NCBI RefSeq assembly: GCF_040187885.1
Contig: NZ_JBDPLH010000013.1
Coordinates: 1-64,000, forward strand
Direction of reading: 5' to 3'
From: Roseateles_E cavernae
Lineage (GTDB): Bacteria; Pseudomonadota; Gammaproteobacteria; Burkholderiales; Burkholderiaceae_C
Length of the DNA: 64,000 bases
Shown one piece after another: positions 7,834 through 15,121 of the stretch. The position numbers and the translations under genes are program-made. Position 1 is the stretch's first letter. Each line of letters starts with the position of its first letter. Below the pieces are notes generated by a model. It searched no databases, had not been told where the DNA came from, and worked only from the letters and a program-made list of their open reading frames with translations.

Positions 7834-9082
7834 AGCGCAGCGCCTCGGCCGGTTGCACGCGGCTGGCGCGCCAGCTCGGATAGAGGGTGGCCAGGAAGGC
7901 CAGGATCAGCGAAGTGATCGCGATCGGGATGATGTCGGCGCTCTGCGGCTCACTGGGCATGCGGCTGATCAGGTAAATGCTGCCGGGCAGGAAGCTGACA
8001 TTGAGCAGCCGCTCGATGGCCGGCACGATCACATCGATATTGAAGGCCACCAGCAGACCCAGGCCCACGCCCGAGATCGTGCCGATCACGCCCGAGGCCG
8101 CGCCCTGCACCATGAAGATGCCCATGATGGAGCGCGGGCTGGCGCCCAGCGTGCGCAGGATGGCGATATCGGCCTGCTTGTCGGTCACCGTCATCACCAG
8201 GGTCGAGACCAGATTGAAGGCCGCGACCGCGACGATCAGGGTCAGGATGATGCTCATCAAGCGCTTCTCGACCTGGACCGCATCGAACCAGTTGGCATTG
8301 GCACGGGTCCAGTCGCGCACGCGCAGTTCGGGCCCCAGGCTTTGCGCCAGTTGATCGCCGACCTGGCGGGCCTGGTGCACATCGGCCAGCTTCAGCTGCA
8401 CGCCGGTGGGGCCGCCGACGCGGAACAGCCGGGCCGCATCGTCCACATGGATCAGGGCCAGGCCGCTGTCGTACTCGTAGTGGCCCGCATTGAAGGTGCC
8501 GACCAGGGTGAAGGTCTTGAGTCGCGGCACGACGCCGGCCGGCGTGACCTGACCGCTGGGCGCGACCAGCGTGATCTTGTCGCCCTCACGCACACCGAGC
8601 GAGCGCGCCAGCTCCCCTCCGAGCACAATGCCCCAGTCGCCGGCCTTGAGCCGCGACAGCGGGCCGTCCTTGAGCTGGGCCGCCAGCGGCGTGACCGTCG
8701 CCTCCAGCTCGGGATCGATGCCTCGGACGATGGCGCCGCGCATATCCTCGCCGCGCGCGATCAGCACCTGGGCCGCGACAAAGGGGGCGGCACCGACCAC
8801 GGCCGGGTTCTCGCGCGCCTTCGCGGCGGTGGTCTGCCAGTCGGCCAGGGCCTCGCCGGAATAGGACATCAGCTCCACATGCGCGATCACCGACAGCATG
8901 CGGTCGCGCACCTCCTTCTGGAAGCCGTTCATCACCGACAAGACAATGATCAGCGCCGCCACTCCCAGTGCAATACCCAGCATCGAGACGCCGGAGATGA
9001 AGGAGATGAAGCGGTTGCGCCGCCCGCCACGGCCGGCGCGGGTGTAGCGCCAGCCAATCTGCAACTCATAAGGCCAATTCAT
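7826..9082 (-). CDS. Lipoprotein-releasing ABC transporter permease, LolC/LolE type
   Basis: The 418-residue product has the LolC/E plan: an N-terminal membrane span after the conserved YELQIGWRYTRAG start (span about residues 25-50), a large periplasmic domain, then three C-terminal spans ending in the PSWRASRVQPAEALRYE tail typical of FtsX-fold permeases. The ATG at 9082 was chosen over an upstream in-frame ATG because MNWPYELQIG matches family N-termini. Only one permease gene accompanies lolD here, whereas enterobacteria have separate lolC and lolE. A single gene suggests a homodimeric LolF-type exporter, or the second subunit lies elsewhere. Confidence 0.9.
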   Translation of the reverse strand: MNWPYELQIGWRYTRAGRGGRRNRFISFISGVSMLGIALGVAALIIVLSVMNGFQKEVRDRMLSVIAHVELMSYSGEALADWQTTAAKARENPAVVGAAPFVAAQVLIARGEDMRGAIVRGIDPELEATVTPLAAQLKDGPLSRLKAGDWGIVLGGELARSLGVREGDKITLVAPSGQVTPAGVVPRLKTFTLVGTFNAGHYEYDSGLALIHVDDAARLFRVGGPTGVQLKLADVHQARQVGDQLAQSLGPELRVRDWTRANANWFDAVQVEKRLMSIILTLIVAVAAFNLVSTLVMTVTDKQADIAILRTLGASPRSIMGIFMVQGAASGVIGTISGVGLGLLVAFNIDVIVPAIERLLNVSFLPGSIYLISRMPSEPQSADIIPIAITSLILAFLATLYPSWRASRVQPAEALRYE

Positions 9083-9159
9083 GGGCGGGCATGCTAACCG
9101 ACACCAGCCCACGATTTGGCCGGGGCTGCCGTCTAGTAATAAGAAGGCGATGGCACAAG

Positions 9160-9194
9160 GAAAAATGGACCGGATGCTTTCACATCCGGTCCAT
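9160..9194 (-). terminator. Strong rho-independent terminator after tRNA-Pro
   Basis: A perfect 12-base-pair stem (ATGGACCGGATG with CATCCGGTCCAT, six-base loop) is followed on the minus strand by TTTTT. It lies about 20 bases past the tRNA-Pro gene and would end that transcript and any read-through from the translation operon. Confidence 0.92.
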
Positions 9195-9214
9195 CGATCT
9201 CTTCTTTTTGTTGG

Positions 9215-9289
<75 letters not shown>

Positions 9290-9300
9290 CTGAGCCTCAG

Positions 9301-9330
9301 ATTATAGGCGGATTTAAAACTAGAACGCAA
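9301..9330 (-). promoter_or_regulatory. Sigma-70-type promoter for tRNA-Pro
   Basis: On the minus strand, TTGCGT (9330-9325) and a perfect TATAAT (9306-9301) are separated by 18 bases and end 12 bases before the tRNA 5' end. The -35 box lies inside the 3' end of the MerR-type gene, so the tRNA can be transcribed independently of the translation operon. Confidence 0.7.
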
Positions 9331-9757
9331 GCAATGTCTCGCGAATCGACAGCAATTCTTGACGCACCTGTTCGAGCGAGAGTTTTTCGTCGCCGCTCAG
9401 GTCGAAGGACGGCAGCGTATCGAGCTCGAGCTCCTCGGCATCCAGGCGCTCGGCCTCGGCAGCTTCCTCCCGGAAGGCCTGCAGCGCGTCAAGGCGCAGA
9501 CCCGGCGCGTCGGCGAGTTGGTTGCGGGCACCCGAGATCGTGAAGCCCTGGTCATAGAGCAGGTCACGGATGCGGCGAATCAGCAGCACCTCATGGTGCT
9601 GGTAGTAGCGGCGGTTGCCGCGCCGCTTCATGGGCTTGAGTTGCGTGAACTCCTGCTCCCAATAACGCAGCACATAGGGCTTCACGCCACACAAATCGCT
9701 GACCTCACCGATGGTGAAATAGCGTTTGGCAGGTATCGAAGGAAGCACTTTTTCCAT
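9320..9757 (-). CDS. MerR-family transcriptional regulator
   Basis: The 145-residue protein begins with a MerR winged-helix DNA-binding domain: YFTIGEVSDLCGV (about residues 13-25), LRYWEQEF and the wing RRGNRRYY (about residues 45-52). The C-terminal half is rich in Glu and Leu and probably forms the dimerisation helix; it lacks the cysteines of metal-sensing MerR proteins. A MerR gene directly after ihfA is a conserved arrangement in many proteobacteria, and its target is generally unknown. It follows ihfA by 34 bases on the same strand. Confidence 0.88.
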   Translation of the reverse strand: MEKVLPSIPAKRYFTIGEVSDLCGVKPYVLRYWEQEFTQLKPMKRRGNRRYYQHHEVLLIRRIRDLLYDQGFTISGARNQLADAPGLRLDALQAFREEAAEAERLDAEELELDTLPSFDLSGDEKLSLEQVRQELLSIRETLLAF

Positions 9758-9791
9758 TCAAATCAAGGGCTTCAGGTCGGGAGGTCAGACT

Positions 9792-10166
9792 CTACTCGAA
9801 GTCGTCCTCGCCGGGTGTATCACCTTGCACCAGTCCCTTGAGTTTGTGACTGGCGTGGAAGGTCACGACATTGCGGGCCTTGATCGGGATCGCCTCGCCG
9901 GTGCGCGGATTGCGCCCGGGGCGCGAGGCCTTGCGCCGGATATTGAAGTTGCCGAAGCCCGACAGCTTGACGTCCCGCCCCTGCACCAGCTGACCATGGA
10001 TGATGTCGAAGAAGGCCTCGACCATGTCCTTGGACTCGCGCTTGTTCAGGCCCAGCTTGTCGAACAGCAGTTCGGCCAGCTCGGCCTTGGTCAAGGTCGG
10101 CGTTTCCAGGCTGGGCAGCAGCACGCGCGCCGGCCCGGTCTCGTTCTTGTTGTCGTCGTCGCTCAT
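9792..10166 (-). CDS. ihfA: Integration host factor alpha subunit
   Basis: The 124-residue product is a DNABII DNA-bending protein that pairs with IHF beta. The core LTKAELAELLFDKLGLNKRESK, split here for brevity, begins near residue 25, and the DNA-binding arm contains the conserved RRKASRPGRNPRTGE segment with the intercalating proline. It is about 25 residues longer than the E. coli protein because of an acidic N-terminal extension (MSDDDNKNE) and a short acidic tail. The ATG at 10166 has a GGGAGG ribosome site at good spacing; the preceding in-frame TTG is too close to it. Position directly after pheT is the classic pheST-ihfA arrangement and distinguishes alpha from beta. Confidence 0.96.
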   Translation of the reverse strand: MSDDDNKNETGPARVLLPSLETPTLTKAELAELLFDKLGLNKRESKDMVEAFFDIIHGQLVQGRDVKLSGFGNFNIRRKASRPGRNPRTGEAIPIKARNVVTFHASHKLKGLVQGDTPGEDDFE

Positions 10167-10193
10167 CAAAACCCTCCCCGCCTTCTTGTTCGC

Positions 10194-12608
10194 TTAGCCG
10201 CGCAAACGCGCGCCCAGATGCTGAGCCAGCGCCGCGAGCACGGCAGCCACCGCCTGCTCGATGCGCTCGTCGGTCAGGGTGGCCTCGTCGTCCAGCAACT
10301 CCAGACGGACGGCCATGCTGCGCTCACCCTCCTTCAGATCACCACCGGCCTGGGTCGGCTTGAAGACGTCGAACAGCCGCGCCGAGCGTATCAATCCGTC
10401 ATGGGCACCTGCAATCGTCGTCATCAGGGCTTCATGCGTGACGCTCTCGCCGACCACGACCGCGATATCGCGCTGCACCGACTGTTGACGCGGCACACCC
10501 TGGCCTTGCGGCAGGCGGCGCGCCAGCACGGCATCGAGCGCCAGCTCGAACACGATGGGCGCGCTGGGCAGCTCATAGCCCTGGCGCCATTTCGGATGCA
10601 GCTCGCCGATCACGCCGATGTCTTCGCCATCCAGTTCGACACGCGCGCTGCGGCCCGGATGCAGCGCGGGATGCTCGGCCGCGACAAAGCGCAGCTGGCG
10701 GGGCGCGAACAAGGCCTCCAGATCGCCCTTCACATCGAAGAAATCGATGCCCCGGTCGCGCTGACTCCATTGCGGCTGGTCGGCCGGGCCGAAGGCAAGA
10801 CCTGCCACCCGCATCGGCTGGCGAACGCCGGCGATCGTCGTGTCGCTCTCGACAATGGCGGCGTCGCGCAGGAACACCCGCCCGATCTCGAACAGGCGCA
10901 CCCTCGGCGCCTTGCGCGTCAGGTTGTAGCGCAGCGCATTGACCAGGCTGCCGATCAGGCTGGAGCGCATCACGGCCAGCGGCGCGGCGATCGGGTTCAG
11001 CAGCTGGATCGGCGTGTCGTTGCCCGCCAGTTCCTGCTCCCAGCGCGCCTCGACAAAGCTGAAGTTGATCGTCTCGTAGTAGTCGCGGCCGGCCAAGGCA
11101 TGGCGCAGCGCATGAACGGCCCGGCGCGACTCCGAGCCCACCTTGCCGACCACCGGCGCCAGCGGCGGCGTGTCGGGCAGATTCGGATAGCCCAGCACGC
11201 GTATCACTTCCTCGATCAGATCTTCCTCGATCTGGATGTCGAAGCGGAAGCTCGGCGGCGTCACGGTCAGCGTGCCCTCGCCTTCCACGAACTCGAGGCC
11301 CAGGCGCCTGAACACGCCGGCGCATTGCGCCTGCGTGAGCGGCATGCCGATCACCTTGGCGGCGCGCGCCACGCGCAGCGTCACCGGCTTGCGCTCAGGC
11401 AGCGCGGTGATCTGGTCGTCCATCGCCGCAGCCTCGCCACCGCAGATCTCGATGATCAGCTGCGTGATGCGCTCGATGTGCTCGACGGTCTGCGCCGGGT
11501 CCACACCGCGCTCAAAGCGGTGGCCGGCATCGGTCGAGAAGTTGTAGCGGCGCGAACGCCCCATCACCGCCTTGGGCCACCAGAAGGCGGCCTCGACATA
11601 GACGTTCTTCGTGTCATCGGAGACGGCCGTGTGGTCACCACCCATGATGCCGGCCAGCGATTCGACCGCCTTGTTGTCGACGATCACGCCGACGCTCTCG
11701 TCGACCTCGATGGTGTTGCCGTTCAGCAGCTTGAGCTGCTCGCCCTGGCGCCCCCAGCGCACGACCAGTTCGCCATCGATCTTGTCGAGGTCGAAGATGT
11801 GGCTGGGGCGACCCAGCTCGAACATCACATAGTTCGAGATATCGACCAGCGGCGAGACCGAGCGCTGGCCACAACGGGCCAGGCGGTCCACCATCCATGC
11901 GGGCGTTTGCGCCTGGGTGTTGACGCCACGCACGATGCGGCCCGAGAAACGCCCGCACAGATCGGAAGCCTCGATGCGCACCGGCAGCTTATCCTGGTGC
12001 TTGACCTCGGCGGGCGTGAACGCCGGCGCCTGCAGCGGCGCGCCGGTCAGTGCCGACACTTCGCGGGCAATGCCGTAGACGCTCAGCGCGTGAGCCAGAT
12101 TCGGCGTCAGCTTCAGGGTGATGAGCGTGTCGTCGAGCTTCAGATGCTCACGGATGTTCTGGCCGATGGGCGCATCGGCGGCCAGCTCCAGCAGGCCGCC
12201 ATGGTCCTCGCTGAGCTTGAGCTCGCGACCCGAACAAAGCATGCCGAAGCTCTCGACACCGCGCAGCTTGCCAACCTTGATGCCGAAGGGCTTGCCATCT
12301 TCGCCTGGGGGCAGTTCGGCGCCGACCATGGCCAGCGGCACCTTGATGCCGGCCCGCGCATTCGGGGCACCGCAGACGATCTGCAGCGGCCCCGGGCCGC
12401 CGGCATTGACCGTGCAGACGCGCAGCTTGTCGGCATTCGGGTGCTGCTCGGCCGTCAGGATCTCGGCAACGACGATGCCGTGAAAAGGCGGCGCCACCGG
12501 GCGCAGCTCTTCGACCTCGAGGCCGCTCATCGTCAGTAGCTCGGCCAGTTCTTGGGTGTTCAGCGCGGGGTTGCAGAATGACCGCAGCCAGGATTCAGGG
12601 AATTGCAT
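10194..12608 (-). CDS. pheT: Phenylalanyl-tRNA synthetase beta subunit
   Basis: The 804-residue product is the large subunit of the (alpha-beta)2 PheRS that charges tRNA-Phe. It begins with the family start MQFPESWLRSFCNP, followed by a tRNA-binding (EMAP-like) domain up to about residue 150, the B3/B4 editing domain (about residues 210-390), B5 and a C-terminal anticodon-binding domain (about residues 710-800). Length and order are standard. It follows pheS by 35 bases and precedes ihfA by 27 bases, all in one direction. Confidence 0.98.
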   Translation of the reverse strand: MQFPESWLRSFCNPALNTQELAELLTMSGLEVEELRPVAPPFHGIVVAEILTAEQHPNADKLRVCTVNAGGPGPLQIVCGAPNARAGIKVPLAMVGAELPPGEDGKPFGIKVGKLRGVESFGMLCSGRELKLSEDHGGLLELAADAPIGQNIREHLKLDDTLITLKLTPNLAHALSVYGIAREVSALTGAPLQAPAFTPAEVKHQDKLPVRIEASDLCGRFSGRIVRGVNTQAQTPAWMVDRLARCGQRSVSPLVDISNYVMFELGRPSHIFDLDKIDGELVVRWGRQGEQLKLLNGNTIEVDESVGVIVDNKAVESLAGIMGGDHTAVSDDTKNVYVEAAFWWPKAVMGRSRRYNFSTDAGHRFERGVDPAQTVEHIERITQLIIEICGGEAAAMDDQITALPERKPVTLRVARAAKVIGMPLTQAQCAGVFRRLGLEFVEGEGTLTVTPPSFRFDIQIEEDLIEEVIRVLGYPNLPDTPPLAPVVGKVGSESRRAVHALRHALAGRDYYETINFSFVEARWEQELAGNDTPIQLLNPIAAPLAVMRSSLIGSLVNALRYNLTRKAPRVRLFEIGRVFLRDAAIVESDTTIAGVRQPMRVAGLAFGPADQPQWSQRDRGIDFFDVKGDLEALFAPRQLRFVAAEHPALHPGRSARVELDGEDIGVIGELHPKWRQGYELPSAPIVFELALDAVLARRLPQGQGVPRQQSVQRDIAVVVGESVTHEALMTTIAGAHDGLIRSARLFDVFKPTQAGGDLKEGERSMAVRLELLDDEATLTDERIEQAVAAVLAALAQHLGARLRG

Positions 12609-12643
12609 GATGTTTGATCTCGTCTTGGATGGCGGGCGGCTGC

Positions 12644-13681
12644 TTACTTGAACTGCGACAGGAAGCGCAGATCGCCATCAAAGAACAGGCGCAGATCGTT
12701 GACGCCATAACGCAGCATCGCCAGACGGTCGATGCCCGAGCCGAAGGCAAAGCCGATGTAGCGCTCCGGGTCCAGGCCCATATTGCGTATCACCTGCGGA
12801 TGCACCTGACCGGAGCCCGACACCTCCAGCCAGCGGCCCTTCAGCGGACCGGTGCCGAACATCATGTCGATCTCGGCGCTGGGCTCGGTGAAGGGGAAGT
12901 AGCTGGGGCGGAAACGGATCTGCATGTCCGTCGTCTCGAAGAACTGCTGCAGAAAGTTCACATAGACCGACTTCAGGTCCTTGAACGAGATGTTCTCGCC
13001 AACCCACAGACCCTCGACCTGGTGGAACATCGGCGAGTGAGTCGCATCGCTGTCGACGCGGTAGGTGCGGCCGGGCGCGATCACGCGGATTTCCGGCATG
13101 GGCTGACCCGCGGCTATCAAGGCCTGGTGGCGCTTGACATGCTGCACGGCATAGCGGATCTGCATCGGGCTGGTGTGGGTGCGCAAGACATGACCCCCTT
13201 CGACATAGAAGGTGTCATGCATCGAGCGGGCCGGGTGATCGGCCGGCGTGTTCAACGCGGTGAAGTTGAACCAGTCGTTCTCGATCTCGGGGCCGTCGGC
13301 CACATCGAAACCCATCGATCCGAAGATCGCCTCGATGCGTTCCATCGCCCGCGTGATCGGGTGCAGGCCGCCGGTGCCGCGCTGGCGGCCGGGCAGGCTG
13401 ACATCCAGGGCCTCGGCCTTCAGCTGGATCTCGAGCTCGGCGTCGGCGAGGGCCTGGCGGCGCTCGCTCAACGCGGCCTCGATGCCGACCTTGAGGACGT
13501 TGATCTCGGCCCCGCGGGTTTTCTTCTCGTCGATGGTCAGTGCGGCCAGGCCCTTCATCAGCTCGGTCACGCGACCGGACTTGCCCAGAAATCGGGCCTT
13601 GGCGTTTTCCAAGTCGGCGGGCGTGGCTGCGGCGGCAAAGTCTGCCTGCGCGCTCTGTAGCAGTTGATCGAGATCGTTCAT
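12644..13681 (-). CDS. pheS: Phenylalanyl-tRNA synthetase alpha subunit
   Basis: The 345-residue product is the catalytic subunit of PheRS. An N-terminal coiled-coil (about residues 1-90) is followed by the class II synthetase core with GTGGLHPITRAMERI (about residue 100) and motif 3 GFAFGSGIDRLAMLRYG near the C-terminus. The ATG at 13681 (MNDLDQLLQSA) was chosen; an upstream in-frame extension runs through the terminator hairpin and is not likely translated. The 118-base gap from rplT contains a terminator and a short Trp-rich reading frame, so expression may be attenuated as it is, by a different leader, in E. coli pheST. Confidence 0.97.
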   Translation of the reverse strand: MNDLDQLLQSAQADFAAAATPADLENAKARFLGKSGRVTELMKGLAALTIDEKKTRGAEINVLKVGIEAALSERRQALADAELEIQLKAEALDVSLPGRQRGTGGLHPITRAMERIEAIFGSMGFDVADGPEIENDWFNFTALNTPADHPARSMHDTFYVEGGHVLRTHTSPMQIRYAVQHVKRHQALIAAGQPMPEIRVIAPGRTYRVDSDATHSPMFHQVEGLWVGENISFKDLKSVYVNFLQQFFETTDMQIRFRPSYFPFTEPSAEIDMMFGTGPLKGRWLEVSGSGQVHPQVIRNMGLDPERYIGFAFGSGIDRLAMLRYGVNDLRLFFDGDLRFLSQFK

Positions 13682-13707
13682 CGCGGGGCGAGTTCGTATC
13701 AGAAATG

Positions 13708-13738
13708 AAAAAGGGCCGAACACCTGGGTGTCGGCCCC
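13708..13738 (-). terminator. Terminator or attenuator between rplT and pheS
   Basis: On the minus strand GGGCCGACACC pairs with GGTGTTCGGCCC (one bulged base) and is followed by TTTTT. It sits about 60 bases after the rplT stop and about 27 bases before the pheS start, so it must act as a partial terminator or an attenuator. A further pairing at 13763-13797 (CCAGGGCC with GGCCCTGG, with an alternative GGCCGC/GCGGCC) lies just upstream. Confidence 0.8.
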
Positions 13739-13782
13739 TAAAGGTCGCGCCCCGGCTTGCACCAGGGCCACCACGGCCGCAT
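13738..13782 (-). CDS. Possible leader peptide MRPWWPWCKPGRDL ahead of pheS
   Basis: A 14-codon reading frame starts at ATG 13782 and stops with a TAG that touches the pheS terminator stem. It contains three Trp codons (residues 4, 5 and 7), rare for so short a frame, but no Phe codon, which is what a classical pheST leader would need. An AGGG lies 8 bases before the ATG. It may be a chance product of the GC-rich hairpin sequence. Confidence 0.3.
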   Translation of the reverse strand: MRPWWPWCKPGRDL

Positions 13783-13799
13783 TGCTGCGGCCCTGGCAA

Positions 13800-14156
13800 T
13801 TAAGCGAGAGCGGCCTTCACCTTGGCGAAGATCGAAGCGAAACCGGCCGGATCGTTCACGGCCAGGTCGGCCAGAACCTTGCGGTCGATGTCGATCTGGG
13901 CCTTCTTCAGGCCGGCCACGAACTTGCTGTAGGTCAGACCCAGGCCACGGCTTGCTGCGTTGATACGAGCAATCCACAGCGCACGGAACACACGCTTCTT
14001 GGCGCGACGGTCACGGTAGGCGTATTGACCTGCCTTCATCACCGCCTGCTTGGCGATGCGGAAGACATTCTTACGGCGACCACGGAAGCCCTTGGCCAGA
14101 GCCAGGACCTTCTTGTGACGGGCACGAGCGGTAACACCACGTTTAACGCGAGGCAT
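13800..14156 (-). CDS. rplT: 50S ribosomal protein L20
   Basis: The 118-residue product is the L20 large-subunit protein, needed early in 50S assembly. The start MPRVKRGVTARARHKKVL and the strongly basic N-terminal half are typical, as is the length (118 in E. coli). L20 also represses its own operon by binding mRNA in enterobacteria and Firmicutes. The rpmI-rplT order and 29-base spacing are standard. Confidence 0.98.
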   Translation of the reverse strand: MPRVKRGVTARARHKKVLALAKGFRGRRKNVFRIAKQAVMKAGQYAYRDRRAKKRVFRALWIARINAASRGLGLTYSKFVAGLKKAQIDIDRKVLADLAVNDPAGFASIFAKVKAALA

Positions 14157-14185
14157 ATTAAATCTCCTTTAGTTAAATGGTGGAA

Positions 14186-14389
14186 TTACAGGCCAGCAAA
14201 GGGCAGCATCTGAGCGATGTGACCCATGTTGGTTTCGTGCACGGTCGTCGTGCCACGCAGGTGGCGCTTGTTCTTCGTGGTCTTCTTGGTCAGGATGTGG
14301 CGCTTGAACGCTTGACCGCGCTTGACGGTGCCACCCGGACGAACGCGAAAACGCTTTTTCGCGCTGCTCTTGGTCTTCATTTTGGGCAT
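14186..14389 (-). CDS. rpmI: 50S ribosomal protein L35
   Basis: The 67-residue basic product starts MPKMKTKSSAKKRFRV, which defines L35. The ATG at 14389 has an AGAAGGAG ribosome site 7-8 bases upstream; a longer in-frame reading upstream is non-coding leader. The 120-base gap to infC folds into two hairpins and is a likely place for L20 feedback control. Confidence 0.98.
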   Translation of the reverse strand: MPKMKTKSSAKKRFRVRPGGTVKRGQAFKRHILTKKTTKNKRHLRGTTTVHETNMGHIAQMLPFAGL

Positions 14390-14412
14390 GTTATTGCTCC
14401 TTCTAAGATGTC

Positions 14413-14456
14413 CCAGGGGCGTCAGCGATTCCTCGCTGCACTTGTTCAGCCTCTGG
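14413..14456 (-). promoter_or_regulatory. Two-stem hairpin upstream of rpmI, candidate L20 autoregulatory site
   Basis: On the minus strand an outer stem CCAGAGGC/GCCCCTGG (one mismatch) encloses an asymmetric internal loop (10 bases on one side, 2 on the other) and an inner stem CAGCGA/TCGCTG closed by a GGAA (GNRA-type) tetraloop. It ends about 20 bases before the rpmI ribosome site. L20 is known to bind a two-helix junction in 23S rRNA and mimics of it in leader mRNAs; this shape is compatible, but the match is inferred by eye. Confidence 0.45.
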
Positions 14457-14465
14457 AGACTAATA

Positions 14466-14493
14466 AGCCCGCCGACGACCAGATCGGCGGGCT
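14466..14493 (-). terminator. Strong hairpin directly after infC
   Basis: AGCCCGCCGA pairs perfectly with TCGGCGGGCT (10 base pairs, 8-base loop) and is followed on the minus strand by TATTAG, a weak U-tract. It lies 17 bases past the infC stop within the infC-rpmI gap. It may be a weak terminator, a processing or stability element, or part of an L20-responsive switch with the neighbouring hairpin. Confidence 0.5.
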
Positions 14494-14509
14494 GAAACTG
14501 CAAAGCGCT

Positions 14510-15055
14510 TTAGCGCTTTTTCGGTGCAAGCACCATGATCATCTGCCGGCCTTCCAGCTTGGGCATGTTCTCCACCACGGCCACATCCGACAGCTCGTCG
14601 CGAATACGCTCCAGCAGCCGCATGCCGATGTCCTGATGCGTGATCTCGCGACCACGGTAGCGCAGGGTCACCTTGCCTTTGTCACCGTCTTCGGCGATGA
14701 AGCGACGCAGATTGCGCATCTTGATCTGGTAGTCGCCTTCGTCCGTACCCGGGCGGAACTTGACTTCCTTGATCTCGATGACCTTTTGCTTGGACTTCGC
14801 CTCGGCCGCCCGCTTCTGCTCGATGTACTTGAACTTGCCGTAGTCCATCAGGCGGCACACCGGAGGTGTCGCCGTCGCGGAAATTTCGACCAGATCCACA
14901 TCCAGCTCGCCCGCCATGCGCAGGGCTTCCATGATGCTCACGATACCCAGGGGCTCGTTCTCGGGGCCGTTCAGGCGGACTTCGGGAGCCAGGATTTCAC
15001 GGTTCAGCCGATGCTTACGCTCGGGAATCGCACGACGATCAGCAAAAGTAGCGAT
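14510..15055 (-). CDS. infC: Translation initiation factor IF-3 with an AUC start codon
   Basis: The 181-residue product is IF3, which keeps 30S subunits free and checks start-codon pairing. The N-domain contains RLNREI and ENEPLGIVSIMEAL; the linker and C-domain follow (KVIEIKEVKFRPGTDEGD). No in-frame ATG, GTG or TTG precedes the conserved N-terminus; the frame is open only from a TGA six codons upstream. The best start is ATC at 15055-15053 (then ATFADRRA), preceded by AAAGG at 8 bases. Non-AUG starts in infC are known from E. coli (AUU) and let IF3 repress its own synthesis. Coordinates assume this start; a GTG at 14941 would delete half the N-domain. Confidence 0.95.
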   Translation of the reverse strand: MATFADRRAIPERKHRLNREILAPEVRLNGPENEPLGIVSIMEALRMAGELDVDLVEISATATPPVCRLMDYGKFKYIEQKRAAEAKSKQKVIEIKEVKFRPGTDEGDYQIKMRNLRRFIAEDGDKGKVTLRYRGREITHQDIGMRLLERIRDELSDVAVVENMPKLEGRQMIMVLAPKKR

Positions 15056-15073
15056 GGTGCATACCTTTCAACA

Positions 15074-15094
15074 GGCCTCCAAGGCATAGAGGCC
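15074..15094 (-). other. Hairpin in the thrS-infC gap
   Basis: GGCCTC and GAGGCC pair around an internal 9-base loop, about 10 bases before the infC ribosome site. It could influence infC translation or mRNA processing; no U-tract follows, so it is not a terminator. Confidence 0.4.
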
Positions 15095-15121
15095 CAAACA
15101 CAAGCAAAAGCGCGCCCAGAG

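Noticed and set aside
13681..13774. N-terminal extension of pheS
   Set aside because: The in-frame upstream codons run through the terminator hairpin and do not match PheS N-termini.
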